Below, piece by piece: positions 7,288 to 15,526 of a stretch of 64,000 bases of DNA. The notes below the pieces were generated by a model. That model did not search any database. It saw only the letters and a program-made list of their open reading frames with translations, and was not told the origin of the DNA. This DNA comes from Actinocatenispora comari (GTDB lineage Bacteria > Actinomycetota > Actinomycetes > Mycobacteriales > Micromonosporaceae). Position numbers and translations under genes: made by a program. The stretch lies in contig NZ_BOPO01000073.1 of NCBI RefSeq assembly GCF_017312725.1, positions 1 through 64,000 on the forward strand, given 5' to 3'. Position 1 is the stretch's first letter, and each line of letters begins with the position of its first letter.

Positions 7288-8340
7288 TCAGCCGCGGTGG
7301 CGGGCCAGGTAACGACGCCGGCCGAGGAAGAACAGCGCGGCTCCGGCCAGCAGTACCGCGGCGCCGCCGCCGGCGATCGCGCCGGTGCTGCTGCCGGTGA
7401 CCGGCAGGGTGGAGCCGTCGCCGCCGCCCTGGCCGCCGGCCGCGGTGATGTCGAACGCGGCGGTGTTGTTCTTGGCGTCGGTGTCACCCGGGGTCTTGGT
7501 CGTCACCGTGATGCTGCCGTCGTGGCCGACGTCCGCCCTGTCGATGGTGAACGTCAGCTTCAGCGTGGCGCCCTTGCCGGCGCCGACCACGGCGTCGTCG
7601 CTGTGGCAGGTCGCCTTGGCGCCCTTGGTCGCCCACTCGCAGCCCTTCGGCAGCTCGGCCAGGGTGGTACCGGACGGCGCGACGATCGTGATGCTGCCGC
7701 CGATCATGTCCGACGGGCCGGTGTTGTCGCCCTTGGCGGTGACCGTGACGGTGTCGCCGACCGCGCCGCTCGCCTTGGTCGCCGAGACCACGTAGTCGTA
7801 GTGGTTCGCGGTGGTCGTGATCGGCGTGCTGACCGTGTTCGGCCCCTTCAGGTCGTGCCAGTCCTCGGTCGGCTTCCCGGTGGCGTCCAACGGAACCACC
7901 AGCGCGACCACGGTACCGATCGACTGCGGCCCGGGCGCGTTGGCCGCCACGCTGAACTTCGCGTCGTTGTCGGCCCGCTGGCCGGGCGCGAGCTTGCCGC
8001 TCTGGTCGGTGATGGCGCAGCTCCACAGCGTCTGCGCGCCCTGGTCCTCGGTCTGCTTGCAGGCCTTGTCCTGCTGGATGTCGGGAATCGTGACGTAGCG
8101 CGGGATCGCCACGTTCATCAGCACCCCGTCGGTGGCCTGCCCGCTGACGTTCTGCACCGAGTAGTGGAAGCTGCCGGAGCCGCCCGGGGCGACCGCGGCG
8201 GGCTTGGTGATCGTCGCCTGCAACGCGTGGTCGCTGCCGGGATCGGCGGCGGCCGGCGTGGCGAGCGCGAGCGCACCGGCACCGGCGGCCACGACGGCGC
8301 CGAGACCGGCGAGCACCCTTCTCGTTGCGAACCCTGACAT
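7288..8340 (-). CDS. Sortase-anchored surface protein with LPVTG signal
   Basis: Secreted protein of 350 aa destined for covalent attachment to the wall. The N-terminus is a signal peptide (RRVLAGLGAVVAAGAGALAL, then AAA-D). The middle consists of two or three beta-sandwich repeats of the DUF11/Big-like kind (GGSGSFHYSVQNVSG and GAVGDTVTVTAKGDNTG stretches). The C-terminus has a complete sorting signal: LPVTG at residues 312-316, a hydrophobic helix and the basic tail RRRYLARHRG. ATG is preceded by GGAGGAAG. The role is unknown; the domains suggest a structural or adhesive surface protein. The sortase at the start of the window could process it. Confidence 0.88.
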   Translation of the reverse strand: MSGFATRRVLAGLGAVVAAGAGALALATPAAADPGSDHALQATITKPAAVAPGGSGSFHYSVQNVSGQATDGVLMNVAIPRYVTIPDIQQDKACKQTEDQGAQTLWSCAITDQSGKLAPGQRADNDAKFSVAANAPGPQSIGTVVALVVPLDATGKPTEDWHDLKGPNTVSTPITTTANHYDYVVSATKASGAVGDTVTVTAKGDNTGPSDMIGGSITIVAPSGTTLAELPKGCEWATKGAKATCHSDDAVVGAGKGATLKLTFTIDRADVGHDGSITVTTKTPGDTDAKNNTAAFDITAAGGQGGGDGSTLPVTGSSTGAIAGGGAAVLLAGAALFFLGRRRYLARHRG

Positions 8341-8779
8341 CTGGCTTCCTCCAGCACTGGTTTCGATCGATCACACCGCGGCGCCGCGTCCGGGCACCGG
8401 TTCGTGTCATGTCCACACACGACACTGCACAATGGACGCAACCGGTCGATCCCGGCACCGGGAACCCGGCGACGGCGCACCGTCGGCAGCGGTTTCCGCT
8501 GGTACGACGGGGTTCCGGCGGTCCGCGATGGACCGTAACCGCGTGCCGTGCGGCCGACAACGGCGTCGATCACCGCCTCGGCGACGGTTCGGATGTTTCC
8601 GAATCCTCGCGCGGCGGCGGGCCGGACCAGCGGTCAGCTCGTCGACACGATGGGTGCCGGCCGAGCGGGTCGAGCGTGCCGTGCGGCAGGCAGCGGCACC
8701 GGCGCGGCCGGCCTCGGTCGCGAATCTTCCGAACCGTCGCTCGTCTGCCGGAGGCGGCCGGCACGGCCGGCTCGGGCCG
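8341..8779. other. Non-coding region with a near-perfect inverted repeat
   Basis: A stretch of 439 bp between two minus-strand genes in which I find no convincing gene; the frames on both strands have poor coding character. At 8404-8425, GTGTCATGT and ACACGACAC form an inverted repeat with one mismatch and a 4-bp centre, about 65 bp upstream of the LPVTG gene start. It could be an operator for that gene. The rest (8430-8779) shows nothing I can name. Confidence 0.4.
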
Positions 8780-9775
8780 TCAGGGCGTGTTGAGCAGGGC
8801 GCGCAGTCTGCGACCGCGCGGGGTGAGCGTCACGTACACGTGCCGGCCGCGACGTTGCCGGCTGACCAGCCCGGCACCGGACAGGGCGTCGACGATGCCG
8901 GTCACCGCGCTGCGCGAGCGGTAGGTGGCGTCGGCCAGCTCGCTCATCGTCAGCGGTACCGACAGCCGTTGCAGGACCTCGGCCCGCGAGCCGCCGAGCG
9001 CCGCGGCGAGCAGCGAGTCGGCCGGCTCCCCCACCGTGCCCGGCCACAGCGTCTCCAGACCGGGCAGCCCGTACGCGATCCAGGACCGCTCCGGGTCGTC
9101 CAGGTCGTGTGCCATCACCCGGCGACCGGACACCAGCGGGATCAGCGTGAGCGCCCGGCCGTGCACGTCCAGCCGGCCCGGCTGCACCGACGGCAGCCGC
9201 AGCACGCCGTCGGCGAAGCTCGCGCCCGGCAGTACCGTGCCGAGCAGGTCCGGCACGGTGCGCCGAACGAGCATCTCACCGGCCCGGGCGATCTCGGTCG
9301 CGATCAGGTGTTCGGCCCGGCGCCACACCGGCCCGAGCACCGTCCAGGCGGCACGCAGCACGTCCACGTAGCGGCCGAGCCAGGTCCGCGGCGCGCGCAG
9401 CACCGGGTCCCACAGCGCCGGCGCACCGGCCGGGAACGCACACCCGATGTCGGCCACGATGTCCTCGCCGCGCAGCGCGGACAGCGCCGCCATCGCCGCG
9501 TCGAAGCCGACGTCGCGGTCGACCCGGCGGTACGGCAGGGTCAGCAGGTCGGGGGTGCGCGCGCTGCCGGCGGTGAGCGGGTGCAGCGTCTCGGCCGCAT
9601 GCTCGGGCATGGCGTGCAGCAACTCCCGCCGCCACTGCGGGTGCAGGTCCCGGTCCCAGCCGCCGACCGCGTCGTACAGCGCGGTCAGCGCGCTCAGCAT
9701 CGGGTGCAGCGCGACGCTGACCCGTAGCCCGTCCCAGCAGGCGCAGTGCACCTCGTCCGTCCCCCGCCGATCCAT
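8780..9775 (-). CDS. Winged-helix transcriptional regulator (DUF5937/ArsR-like)
   Basis: Protein of 331 aa with a long N-terminal region of unknown function (VALHPMLSALTALYDAVGGW, conserved in this actinobacterial group) and a C-terminal winged helix (LTMSELADATYRSRSAVTG as helix-turn-helix, then RQRRGRHVYVTLTPRGRRL as wing). This architecture matches regulators annotated as DUF5937 or ArsR family. The start at 9775 (MDRRGTDEV) is the most likely; an upstream ATG gives only low-complexity sequence. The gene stands alone, and its target is not apparent. An AT-richer patch with two AAATCG copies (about 9828-9842) upstream may be its promoter. Confidence 0.75.
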   Translation of the reverse strand: MDRRGTDEVHCACWDGLRVSVALHPMLSALTALYDAVGGWDRDLHPQWRRELLHAMPEHAAETLHPLTAGSARTPDLLTLPYRRVDRDVGFDAAMAALSALRGEDIVADIGCAFPAGAPALWDPVLRAPRTWLGRYVDVLRAAWTVLGPVWRRAEHLIATEIARAGEMLVRRTVPDLLGTVLPGASFADGVLRLPSVQPGRLDVHGRALTLIPLVSGRRVMAHDLDDPERSWIAYGLPGLETLWPGTVGEPADSLLAAALGGSRAEVLQRLSVPLTMSELADATYRSRSAVTGIVDALSGAGLVSRQRRGRHVYVTLTPRGRRLRALLNTP

Positions 9776-9947
9776 CGACCCCGTCCCCGCGCTGGTGTCT
9801 CGCCCCGCGCCCGGCAGAGCGCGCAAATCGGAAATCGAATTCACTGTAGGTACGGGTGCAAGTGCCGCCGCTGGACGGCGCGGTCGGCACGGCGAAGGGC
9901 CGGCAGATCCACCGATCTGCCGGTCCTCCCGCACGCTGGGTCGTCGG

Positions 9948-10658
9948 TCAGCCGGCGGCCACCGCCGGGCGGCGGCGCACCGCGATCGCCCAGCCGGCGC
10001 TGGCGAGCGTGGCGGCGCCGAGCACCACGCCGACGAAGAGCGTGAAGTAGATGCCGGCGCTGCCGACGAGCAGGTTGAGATCCGACAGCACCGGCGACAG
10101 CGCACCGAACAGGAACACCGGGGTCAGCAGGGCGCTGACCACCGCCGTCAGGATGGGCAGCGCAGCGGGAACGGGCACCGGACGCACCACCCGGCGGGCG
10201 AGCAGCAGGCCGGCGCCGAGCAGACCGAAGCCGACCGTGAGCGCGAGGTAGTGCTCCAGCGCCTGAGTCTGGGTCGGGCAGGTCGTCGACGCGCACTCCA
10301 CCGCATTGCCCGGGGTTCGCCGCAGCTCCACCAGCCGGTCGACCGCGGTGAGCAGGAACGACAGGGCGACGATCGCGCTGGCCCAGCCGGCGACCAACCA
10401 GCCGCTGGACAGTGCCAGCGCCCGGTGGGAACGGTTGGCCCGGCGCAGCCGCCGGGCCAGGTCGGCCGCGCGGCCGAACCGGGCGACCGCCTCGCGGGCG
10501 GCCAGGTCGGCCGGGACACCGCGGGAGACCGCCTCGGCGACGTCGTCGCGCAGGTGTTCCTCGGCCTCGGCGAGGGCGCGGCGGCCGGCGCCACCGGTAC
10601 CGGAGAGTCGGTCGAACAGGTCGTCCAGGTAGCGTTCGACGCTGTCGGGTTCGGTCAT
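9948..10658 (-). CDS. Membrane protein with N-terminal permease-prefix-like domain
   Basis: Protein of 236 aa whose N-terminus (about residues 1-75) is the acidic helical domain found at the start of many PadR-linked membrane proteins (VERYLDDLFDRLSG, AEEHLRDDVAEAV). Four hydrophobic segments follow (ALALSSGWLVAGWASAIVAL, YLALTVGFGLLGAGLLLA, VSALLTPVFLFGALS, TLFVGVVLGAATLASAGWAI). Its start overlaps the stop of the PadR gene as ATGA, so the two are co-expressed. In related pairs the PadR protein represses the membrane protein gene; the molecular function is unknown. A cysteine pair lies in the extracytoplasmic loop (ECASTTCP). Confidence 0.8.
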   Translation of the reverse strand: MTEPDSVERYLDDLFDRLSGTGGAGRRALAEAEEHLRDDVAEAVSRGVPADLAAREAVARFGRAADLARRLRRANRSHRALALSSGWLVAGWASAIVALSFLLTAVDRLVELRRTPGNAVECASTTCPTQTQALEHYLALTVGFGLLGAGLLLARRVVRPVPVPAALPILTAVVSALLTPVFLFGALSPVLSDLNLLVGSAGIYFTLFVGVVLGAATLASAGWAIAVRRRPAVAAG

Positions 10659-10987
10659 GTCAGTCCCTCCATCGGGGTCGGTCCGATCACGGCGCCCATG
10701 CCGGCGGCGAAGACCCGCCACTCGCGGCGCTTGGCGCGCAGCGTCGCCCGGCCGTCGGGGGTCAGCCGGTAGACCCGGCGGCGCCGCGAGGCGACGGTGG
10801 CCCACTCACTCGCGACCAGCCCGTCCCGTTCCAGCCGGTGCAGGGCCGGGTAGACGGTGCCCTCGGGCAGGTCGAACGCGCCCTCGGAGCGTTCCCGCAA
10901 CCGCACGATGACGGAGTAGCCGTGCGCCGCGCCGAGATCGTGCAGCGCGGTGAGCAACAGCAGGTCGAGGTGGCCTCGAAGGTCCAT
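10655..10987 (-). CDS. PadR-family transcriptional regulator
   Basis: Small winged-helix repressor, 110 aa, with the PadR core GAAHGYSVIVRLRERS and FDLPEGTVYPALHRLERDG, then the wing RRRRVYRLTPDGRATL and a short C-terminal dimerisation helix. Start chosen at 10987 (MDLRGHLDLLLL), because a strong promoter ends 7 nt before this ATG and the transcript would be leaderless; an upstream ATG at 11005 lies inside the -10/spacer region. The gene overlaps the following membrane-protein gene by 4 nt. An inverted repeat ACCTAG/CTAGGT brackets the -10 box, suggesting autoregulation. Confidence 0.9.
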   Translation of the reverse strand: MDLRGHLDLLLLTALHDLGAAHGYSVIVRLRERSEGAFDLPEGTVYPALHRLERDGLVASEWATVASRRRRVYRLTPDGRATLRAKRREWRVFAAGMGAVIGPTPMEGLT

Positions 10988-11023
10988 ACCTAGGAACCTA
11001 TGCATCGAAAGCTAGGTAGTCAA
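10988..11023 (-). promoter_or_regulatory. Leaderless promoter and operator of the PadR operon
   Basis: Minus strand: TTGACT (11018-11023), 17-nt spacer, TAGGTT (10995-11000), then 7 nt to the ATG at 10987. That spacing places the transcription start at or next to the A of ATG, hence a leaderless mRNA. The hexamers CTAGGT (11012-11017) and ACCTAG (10988-10993) form an inverted repeat across the -10 region, a likely PadR binding site. Confidence 0.7.
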
Positions 11024-11099
11024 TCCCCCGGGTGTGGCAGGTCTCGCCGCGGGCCGGCTCCGTCGGCCGCCGTACCCGCCGACCGGTAAGAATGGCCCC

Positions 11100-11828
11100 A
11101 TGGACCTGCTGCTGCTGTCGAACTCGCGCACCCACGGCTACGGCTACCTGGAGCACGTGCGCGACGAGATCACCGAGTTCCTTGCCGGCGCCACCGACCT
11201 GGCCTTCGTGCCGTACGCGCTGCGCGACCACGACGGGTACACGGCCACCGTCACCGACGCGCTGCGGCCGCTCGGGGTGACGGTGACCGGGGTGCACACC
11301 GCGGCCGACCCGGTCGCGGCGATCGAGGCGGCGCCGGCCGTCTTCGTCGGCGGCGGCAACTCGTTCCGGCTGCTGAAGACGTTGCAACACACCGGGTTGG
11401 CCGAAGCGATCCCCGGCCGGGTGCGATCCGGGACGCTGCGCTACATGGGTGCCTCGGCGGGCACGAACATGGCCTGCCCGACGCTGCGGACCACCAACGA
11501 CATGCCGATCACCGAGCCCGCCTCGTTCACCGCGCTGGGGTTGGTGCCGTTCCAGATCAACCCGCACTACGTCGACCCGGACCCGTCCTCCACCCACATG
11601 GGCGAGACGCGCGAGCAGCGGATCACCGAGTTCCTGGAGGACAACGACGTGCCGGTGCTCGGCATCCGCGAGGGTGGGCTGCTGCGGGTGCGGGACGGAG
11701 CGGCCCGGCTGGGCGGGGTGAGGGGCGCCCGGCTGTTCGCCCGCGACGCGCAGCCGCGCGAGCTCGCGCCCGGCGACGACGTGTCGTTCCTGCTGTCCGG
11801 CACGCCCCGCTTCGACGCAGCGGCCTGA
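11100..11828 (+). CDS. pepE: Dipeptidase E, peptidase family S51
   Basis: Cytoplasmic serine peptidase hydrolysing Asp-Xaa dipeptides, 242 aa, the usual length. The nucleophile Ser sits in MGASAGTNMA; the Asp in TTNDMPI and the His in INPHYVDPD match the Ser-Asp-His residues of Salmonella PepE. The FVGGGNSFRLL segment is also typical. ATG at 11100 gives the canonical start MDLLLLSNS; AAGAAT 6 nt before it could be the -10 of a leaderless transcript. It converges on the DUF1177 gene, which belongs to another peptide-catabolic operon, with a strong hairpin between them. Confidence 0.92.
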   Translation: MDLLLLSNSRTHGYGYLEHVRDEITEFLAGATDLAFVPYALRDHDGYTATVTDALRPLGVTVTGVHTAADPVAAIEAAPAVFVGGGNSFRLLKTLQHTGLAEAIPGRVRSGTLRYMGASAGTNMACPTLRTTNDMPITEPASFTALGLVPFQINPHYVDPDPSSTHMGETREQRITEFLEDNDVPVLGIREGGLLRVRDGAARLGGVRGARLFARDAQPRELAPGDDVSFLLSGTPRFDAAA

Positions 11829-11851
11829 CGTCGCCTCGCGCGGGTCTGGTA

Positions 11852-11885
11852 CCGGCCCGCCGCCCCGTGGCGAACGGCGGGCCGG
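11852..11885. terminator. Bidirectional hairpin terminator
   Basis: CCGGCCCGCCG (11852-11862) and CGGCGGGCCGG (11875-11885) pair perfectly over 11 bp with a 12-nt loop. It lies between the convergent pepE and DUF1177 genes and can serve both. Confidence 0.75.
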
Positions 11886-11903
11886 GGTCTGCGGCTCGCA
11901 GCC

Positions 11904-12839
11904 TCAGGCGTTGCCCTGGGTCTGCAGCGCGGTCATCGGGCCGTACCGGTGCACCAGGTGCTCGAACTCCGCCTGGTCGTGGAAGCGCAGCGTGCCGCGG
12001 CCGAAGTCCTTCGCCACCTCGATGCAGAACCGGACGGCGGACTCCACACTGGACAGTTGGGTGGCGCCGGTGGCCGAGCCGGCGACCGGTGTCTCGGTGG
12101 TGATCGCGACGCCGACCACCGGCGCCGCGGTGGCGGTGGTCGGCTGCAGGATCGAGTTCACGTGGTAGGCGCCGTTGCCGTACGGGGTGATGTCGGCCAT
12201 CGCGAGCGGCAGCACCGCCGGCAGCGAGCCGGTGACCCGCTGCTGGACCGCGAGCAGGTCCTCCGACACCCGCAGGATCCAGCCCTGCTTGACCGTCGGT
12301 GAGATCGCGAACCCGTTGACGTTGACGATCCGGTTGCCCTTCGTGGTGTCCACCGACAGCACCGCGTCGGCGTCCGGATCCACCTCGTGCTCGTTCATCG
12401 CGGCCAGGTCGACCGGCGAGTCCATGAACGGGACCGGATCGTGCGGCCGGGTCGGTGCGTCCGGGCAGATGTGCGTGGCGACCACGACGTCGCCGTCCAG
12501 CACGTCACCGCGGGCGTGCATCGCGGACAGCTTCGCCGCGACCGACACCGCGGTCAGCGCGCCGTCGCCGTCCGAGACGAAGCCGAGCTGCTCCGGCCGC
12601 GCACCGAGCCCGCCGAGGCGGCCGATCACGCCGAGCGTCGGCGCGTCCCCACCGGCACTGCGGCCGCGCCGGCCCGGGATCGTCAGCCGGACGAAGTCGG
12701 TACTGCCCTTGTCACCGCGCACCGTGTGCACGGTCGGCTTCGGCGCCCCGCAGCCCGTCAGGTACTCGGCCACCGCGGCGCCGGTGACGGCCGGGTCGTC
12801 GAGCAGCTCGTACGCGTCGATCACGTGCCGCCAACTCAT
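11904..12839 (-). CDS. DUF1177-family protein
   Basis: Protein of 311 aa of the DUF1177 family, whose function has not been established to my knowledge. The start MSWRHVIDAYELLDDP, the segment RGDKGSTDFVRL and the His/Asp-rich ATHICPDAPTRPHDPVPFM are characteristic. The acidic and histidine residues and the ALTAVSVAAKL/HARGDVLDGDVVVATH pattern recall zinc peptidase folds, but I see no complete known motif. The start has AGGGGGAT ahead of it. It is the last gene of the seven-gene operon with OPT transporter, M29 and S33 peptidases, AroM and racemase, which suggests an enzymatic role in peptide or D-amino-acid catabolism. Confidence 0.8.
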   Translation of the reverse strand: MSWRHVIDAYELLDDPAVTGAAVAEYLTGCGAPKPTVHTVRGDKGSTDFVRLTIPGRRGRSAGGDAPTLGVIGRLGGLGARPEQLGFVSDGDGALTAVSVAAKLSAMHARGDVLDGDVVVATHICPDAPTRPHDPVPFMDSPVDLAAMNEHEVDPDADAVLSVDTTKGNRIVNVNGFAISPTVKQGWILRVSEDLLAVQQRVTGSLPAVLPLAMADITPYGNGAYHVNSILQPTTATAAPVVGVAITTETPVAGSATGATQLSSVESAVRFCIEVAKDFGRGTLRFHDQAEFEHLVHRYGPMTALQTQGNA

Positions 12840-12881
12840 GGATCCCCCTTGCATTCTGTCCTGTGTGGAGTGTCGGGCCGC

Positions 12882-13526
12882 TCAGCCCATCGCGTACGAG
12901 GCGAGCAGCCCACCGGCCAGTACCGCGTCGACGGCCGGCACACCGAGCCGGTCGCGGATCGGCCCGGCCAGGCCGATCGTGGTCATGCCGGTGCAGGCGA
13001 ACAGGATCGCCTCGGCCCCGGCCGACACCAGCTCCCGGGCGGCGTCGACCGCGCGGTCGACGGCGCCTGGTTCCAGCAGGTCGGTGGTCCGGTGCACGCC
13101 CGCGGGCCGCAGCGAGCCGACCAGGCGGTCCCCGAGCACGGCGGCGACCGGGGCCGGCGGCTCGGCGTTGAGCCCCAGTACCCCGACGCGGCCGCCGAGC
13201 CCGAGCGCGACCGCGGCGGCGGCCGAGCCGGCGCCGACCACCGGTACCGGCAGGGCGGCGCGGGCCGCGGCGAGGGCCGGGTCGGCGGCGCAGCTGATCA
13301 GGATCGCCGTCGCGCCCCCGTCGACCAGCCCGGCCGCCAGGTCGAGGATCTTCGGCTCGGCCGCCCGTTCGGTGGCCGCGTCGTGGATGCCGTGCGGCTG
13401 GTCGGGAATGCACGCCGAGGTGGTCGCGATCTGGTACCTGGCCTGGATCGCCGCACCGTGCGCCCCGACGAACGCGGGGTCGTCGCTGGTGACCACCCGG
13501 ACGATGCCCAGCAGTGGGTCGCTCAT
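12882..13526 (-). CDS. Aspartate/glutamate/hydantoin racemase-family protein
   Basis: Cofactor-independent racemase-like protein, 214 aa. The two catalytic cysteines of the superfamily are present, in ILISCAADPAL and ILFACTGMTTIG, each at the end of a Rossmann-like strand. These enzymes use the Cys pair to remove and return the alpha proton. AAGGAG is present 6 nt before ATG. It lies between AroM and DUF1177 in the IclR-headed operon. The substrate could be an amino acid or a hydantoin-like compound; the sequence does not decide. Confidence 0.85.
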   Translation of the reverse strand: MSDPLLGIVRVVTSDDPAFVGAHGAAIQARYQIATTSACIPDQPHGIHDAATERAAEPKILDLAAGLVDGGATAILISCAADPALAAARAALPVPVVGAGSAAAAVALGLGGRVGVLGLNAEPPAPVAAVLGDRLVGSLRPAGVHRTTDLLEPGAVDRAVDAARELVSAGAEAILFACTGMTTIGLAGPIRDRLGVPAVDAVLAGGLLASYAMG

Positions 13527-13580
13527 CGTCGTTGCTCCTTCCTTGCGCTCCGTCCGGTGCCGCGCCGGCACCCGGCCGGG

Positions 13581-14258
13581 TCAGGCGACCAGTTCACCGG
13601 CGAGCCGGGCGACCACCGACCGGGCCAGCAGCACCGGTACGCTGGCGGCTTCGGTTGCGGCGGACCGCATCGCGGCGGTGTAGCCCATGCAGTCGAGCAC
13701 GATGCGGGTCGCACCGCCGGCGGCCAGCCGGGCCGCGGCCGCGGCGACCGCCGCCGGCGCGCCCGCTTCGTACGGGGTCGCCGCGGCCACCGTGACCGCA
13801 CCGACCACCGGCTCCCACTTCTGGTGGCTCATCGACACCTGCGCGGGCAGCGGGCACACGATGCCGACCCGTTCACCCGCGCACAGGGCCGCGACACCGC
13901 CGAGCAGCAGCGGCTCGGCGAACAGCAACGGCCGGTCGTGCCGCAGCGGCGGGAACGTCCCGGTGCACACCACCAGGGTGGCGTCCACGCCGGTCTCCAC
14001 CGCGGCGATCGCCGCCTGCACCGCCCCGATCGCGGCGTCGTGGTCGAGCAGCACCGCGGAGCCGTCGGCGAGCCGGGTGGTCAGCACGTGCTCGGCGCCC
14101 TCGGCCGGGGCCAGCGCGGCGATCCGCGCCGTGGTCAGGCCGTCCAGCGCGCCGCGCTCGACCACCGAAGCGGCGTCGATGCCCAGCGGCGCCAGCAGCT
14201 CCGGCACCATGTCGACCCGCGGCGACTGGCCGATGGTGACGATCCCGAGCCGGCTCAT
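13581..14258 (-). CDS. AroM-family protein
   Basis: Protein of 225 aa matching the AroM family, named after an Escherichia coli gene next to aroL whose function is unknown. The N-terminal SRLGIVTIGQSPRVDMVPEL is diagnostic, and the fold is related to Asp/Glu racemases: Cys in VVCTGTFPPL and in VLDCMGYTAAM would fill the positions of the catalytic pair. Its ATG overlaps the stop of the S33 peptidase gene (ATGA). With the adjacent racemase-like gene, the operon encodes two members of the same superfamily, perhaps acting on different stereocentres (inference). Confidence 0.85.
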   Translation of the reverse strand: MSRLGIVTIGQSPRVDMVPELLAPLGIDAASVVERGALDGLTTARIAALAPAEGAEHVLTTRLADGSAVLLDHDAAIGAVQAAIAAVETGVDATLVVCTGTFPPLRHDRPLLFAEPLLLGGVAALCAGERVGIVCPLPAQVSMSHQKWEPVVGAVTVAAATPYEAGAPAAVAAAAARLAAGGATRIVLDCMGYTAAMRSAATEAASVPVLLARSVVARLAGELVA

Positions 14259-15526
14259 CCGTCCTCCCGGGCCATCCGCAACAGCGTGTCCAGCACGGTC
14301 GGCGTCTCGCGCAACCCGTCGTGCTGGTAGGCGTTGGTGATCCACGGGTGCACGTTGCCGACCAGCTCCGCGGTGGACAGCGAGAGCTCGCGCGGTACGT
14401 ACATGTCGTCGTGGTACACCGCCGCGTACACCGGGACCTCGTTGCGCCGCAACCGGTCCACGTCGTAAAGGGCGGGCCAGTCGGACTTCGCCGCGAGCAG
14501 CTGTGCGGCGGGGGCGAGCGGCACCAGCGCCGGGTCCTCGGCGAAGTGGAACGGGTGGTAGGTCTCGCCGGTGAACAGGAAGTCGGGGTTGTCCACCGCG
14601 AACGCCGCCCGTCGCTGGTACTCGCGTTCCGCGGCCCAGTCCGAGGCGTCGCCCTGGTTGTAGATCAGCTCCTGGAACACCGCGTACAGCGGGCGGGTGG
14701 CGAGCGACACCTCGGCGTGCACGCCGGCGAGGAAGGCGTCGGACAGCTCGTCGCCGACGAACGCCTCCTCCAGCAGGAAGTGCAGCGCGTCGAAGCTGCC
14801 GCGCTGGCCGAGCCCGACGCCGAGACCCTGGAACCGGCGCGGCGACAGCCGCTCCCCGGTGGGCAGCCGAACGTCGTGCTCGGCCAGGTGGCCGGCGATG
14901 CGGGCGGCGAGCGCCCGATCGCCCGGGTACCGGTGGAAGTAGCGCTCGTTGCGTTCGGCGATCCGGTCGAAGGTCAGCGCGTACACGTCGGCCGCGGTCG
15001 CGGTGGGCGACGCCAGCCCGCCGGTGACGAAGGCGCGCCGGATCCCCTGCGGCGCAAGCGAAAGGTAGGTCAGCGTGATGAACCCGCCGTAGCTCTGCCC
15101 GAGCGTGTCCCACCGCGCGGTGCCGCCGAGCTCGCGGCGCAGGATCTCCGCGTCGGCCACGATCGAGTCGGCCCGAAAGTGCGTCAGGTACCCGGCCTGC
15201 GCGGCGGCGTCCCCGCGGCGCGGCAGGGTCTGGCGGTTGACCGGGGTGGAGCGGCCGGTGCCGCGCTGGTCGAGCAGCACCACCCGGTAGTCGTCCAGAG
15301 CACGTCCGACGAACCCGCCGCGGTTGGCGGGCCGGATGGCCTTGCCGCCCGGACCGCCCTGCAGGTACAGCAGCCGGGGCAGCTCACTGTCCACCTTGGA
15401 CGCGTCGACCAGCTCGCGGGCGAACAGCTCGATCTTCTCGCCGGTCGGGTTCGTGTGGTCCAGCGGTACCTCGAGCACGTGGTCGGTGTAGACCACGCCG
15501 TGCTGGCGGAAGCTGCCGGTGATCAT
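14255..15526 (-). CDS. Alpha/beta hydrolase, prolyl aminopeptidase type (S33)
   Basis: Protein of 423 aa of the proline iminopeptidase family. Visible are the oxyanion motif LYLQGGPGGKA, the strand LLDQRGTGRSTP, the nucleophile elbow GQSYGGF and a late His in YAAVYHDDMYVP, with Asp candidates just before it. The length matches the larger actinobacterial S33 type with an extended cap. No signal peptide is present, so it acts inside the cell. It overlaps both neighbours by 4 nt (ATGA on each side). It would release N-terminal proline or other residues from imported oligopeptides. Confidence 0.9.
   Translation of the reverse strand: MITGSFRQHGVVYTDHVLEVPLDHTNPTGEKIELFARELVDASKVDSELPRLLYLQGGPGGKAIRPANRGGFVGRALDDYRVVLLDQRGTGRSTPVNRQTLPRRGDAAAQAGYLTHFRADSIVADAEILRRELGGTARWDTLGQSYGGFITLTYLSLAPQGIRRAFVTGGLASPTATAADVYALTFDRIAERNERYFHRYPGDRALAARIAGHLAEHDVRLPTGERLSPRRFQGLGVGLGQRGSFDALHFLLEEAFVGDELSDAFLAGVHAEVSLATRPLYAVFQELIYNQGDASDWAAEREYQRRAAFAVDNPDFLFTGETYHPFHFAEDPALVPLAPAAQLLAAKSDWPALYDVDRLRRNEVPVYAAVYHDDMYVPRELSLSTAELVGNVHPWITNAYQHDGLRETPTVLDTLLRMAREDG

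Noticed and set aside
8325-8924. Possible genes in the gap before 8780 on the plus strand.
   Set aside because: No ribosome site, no recognisable sequence, and the frames overlap the end of the minus-strand regulator gene.
11005-11005. An upstream ATG for the PadR gene.
   Set aside because: It falls inside the promoter spacer; the TTGACT-17-TAGGTT promoter places the 5' end at the ATG at 10987.
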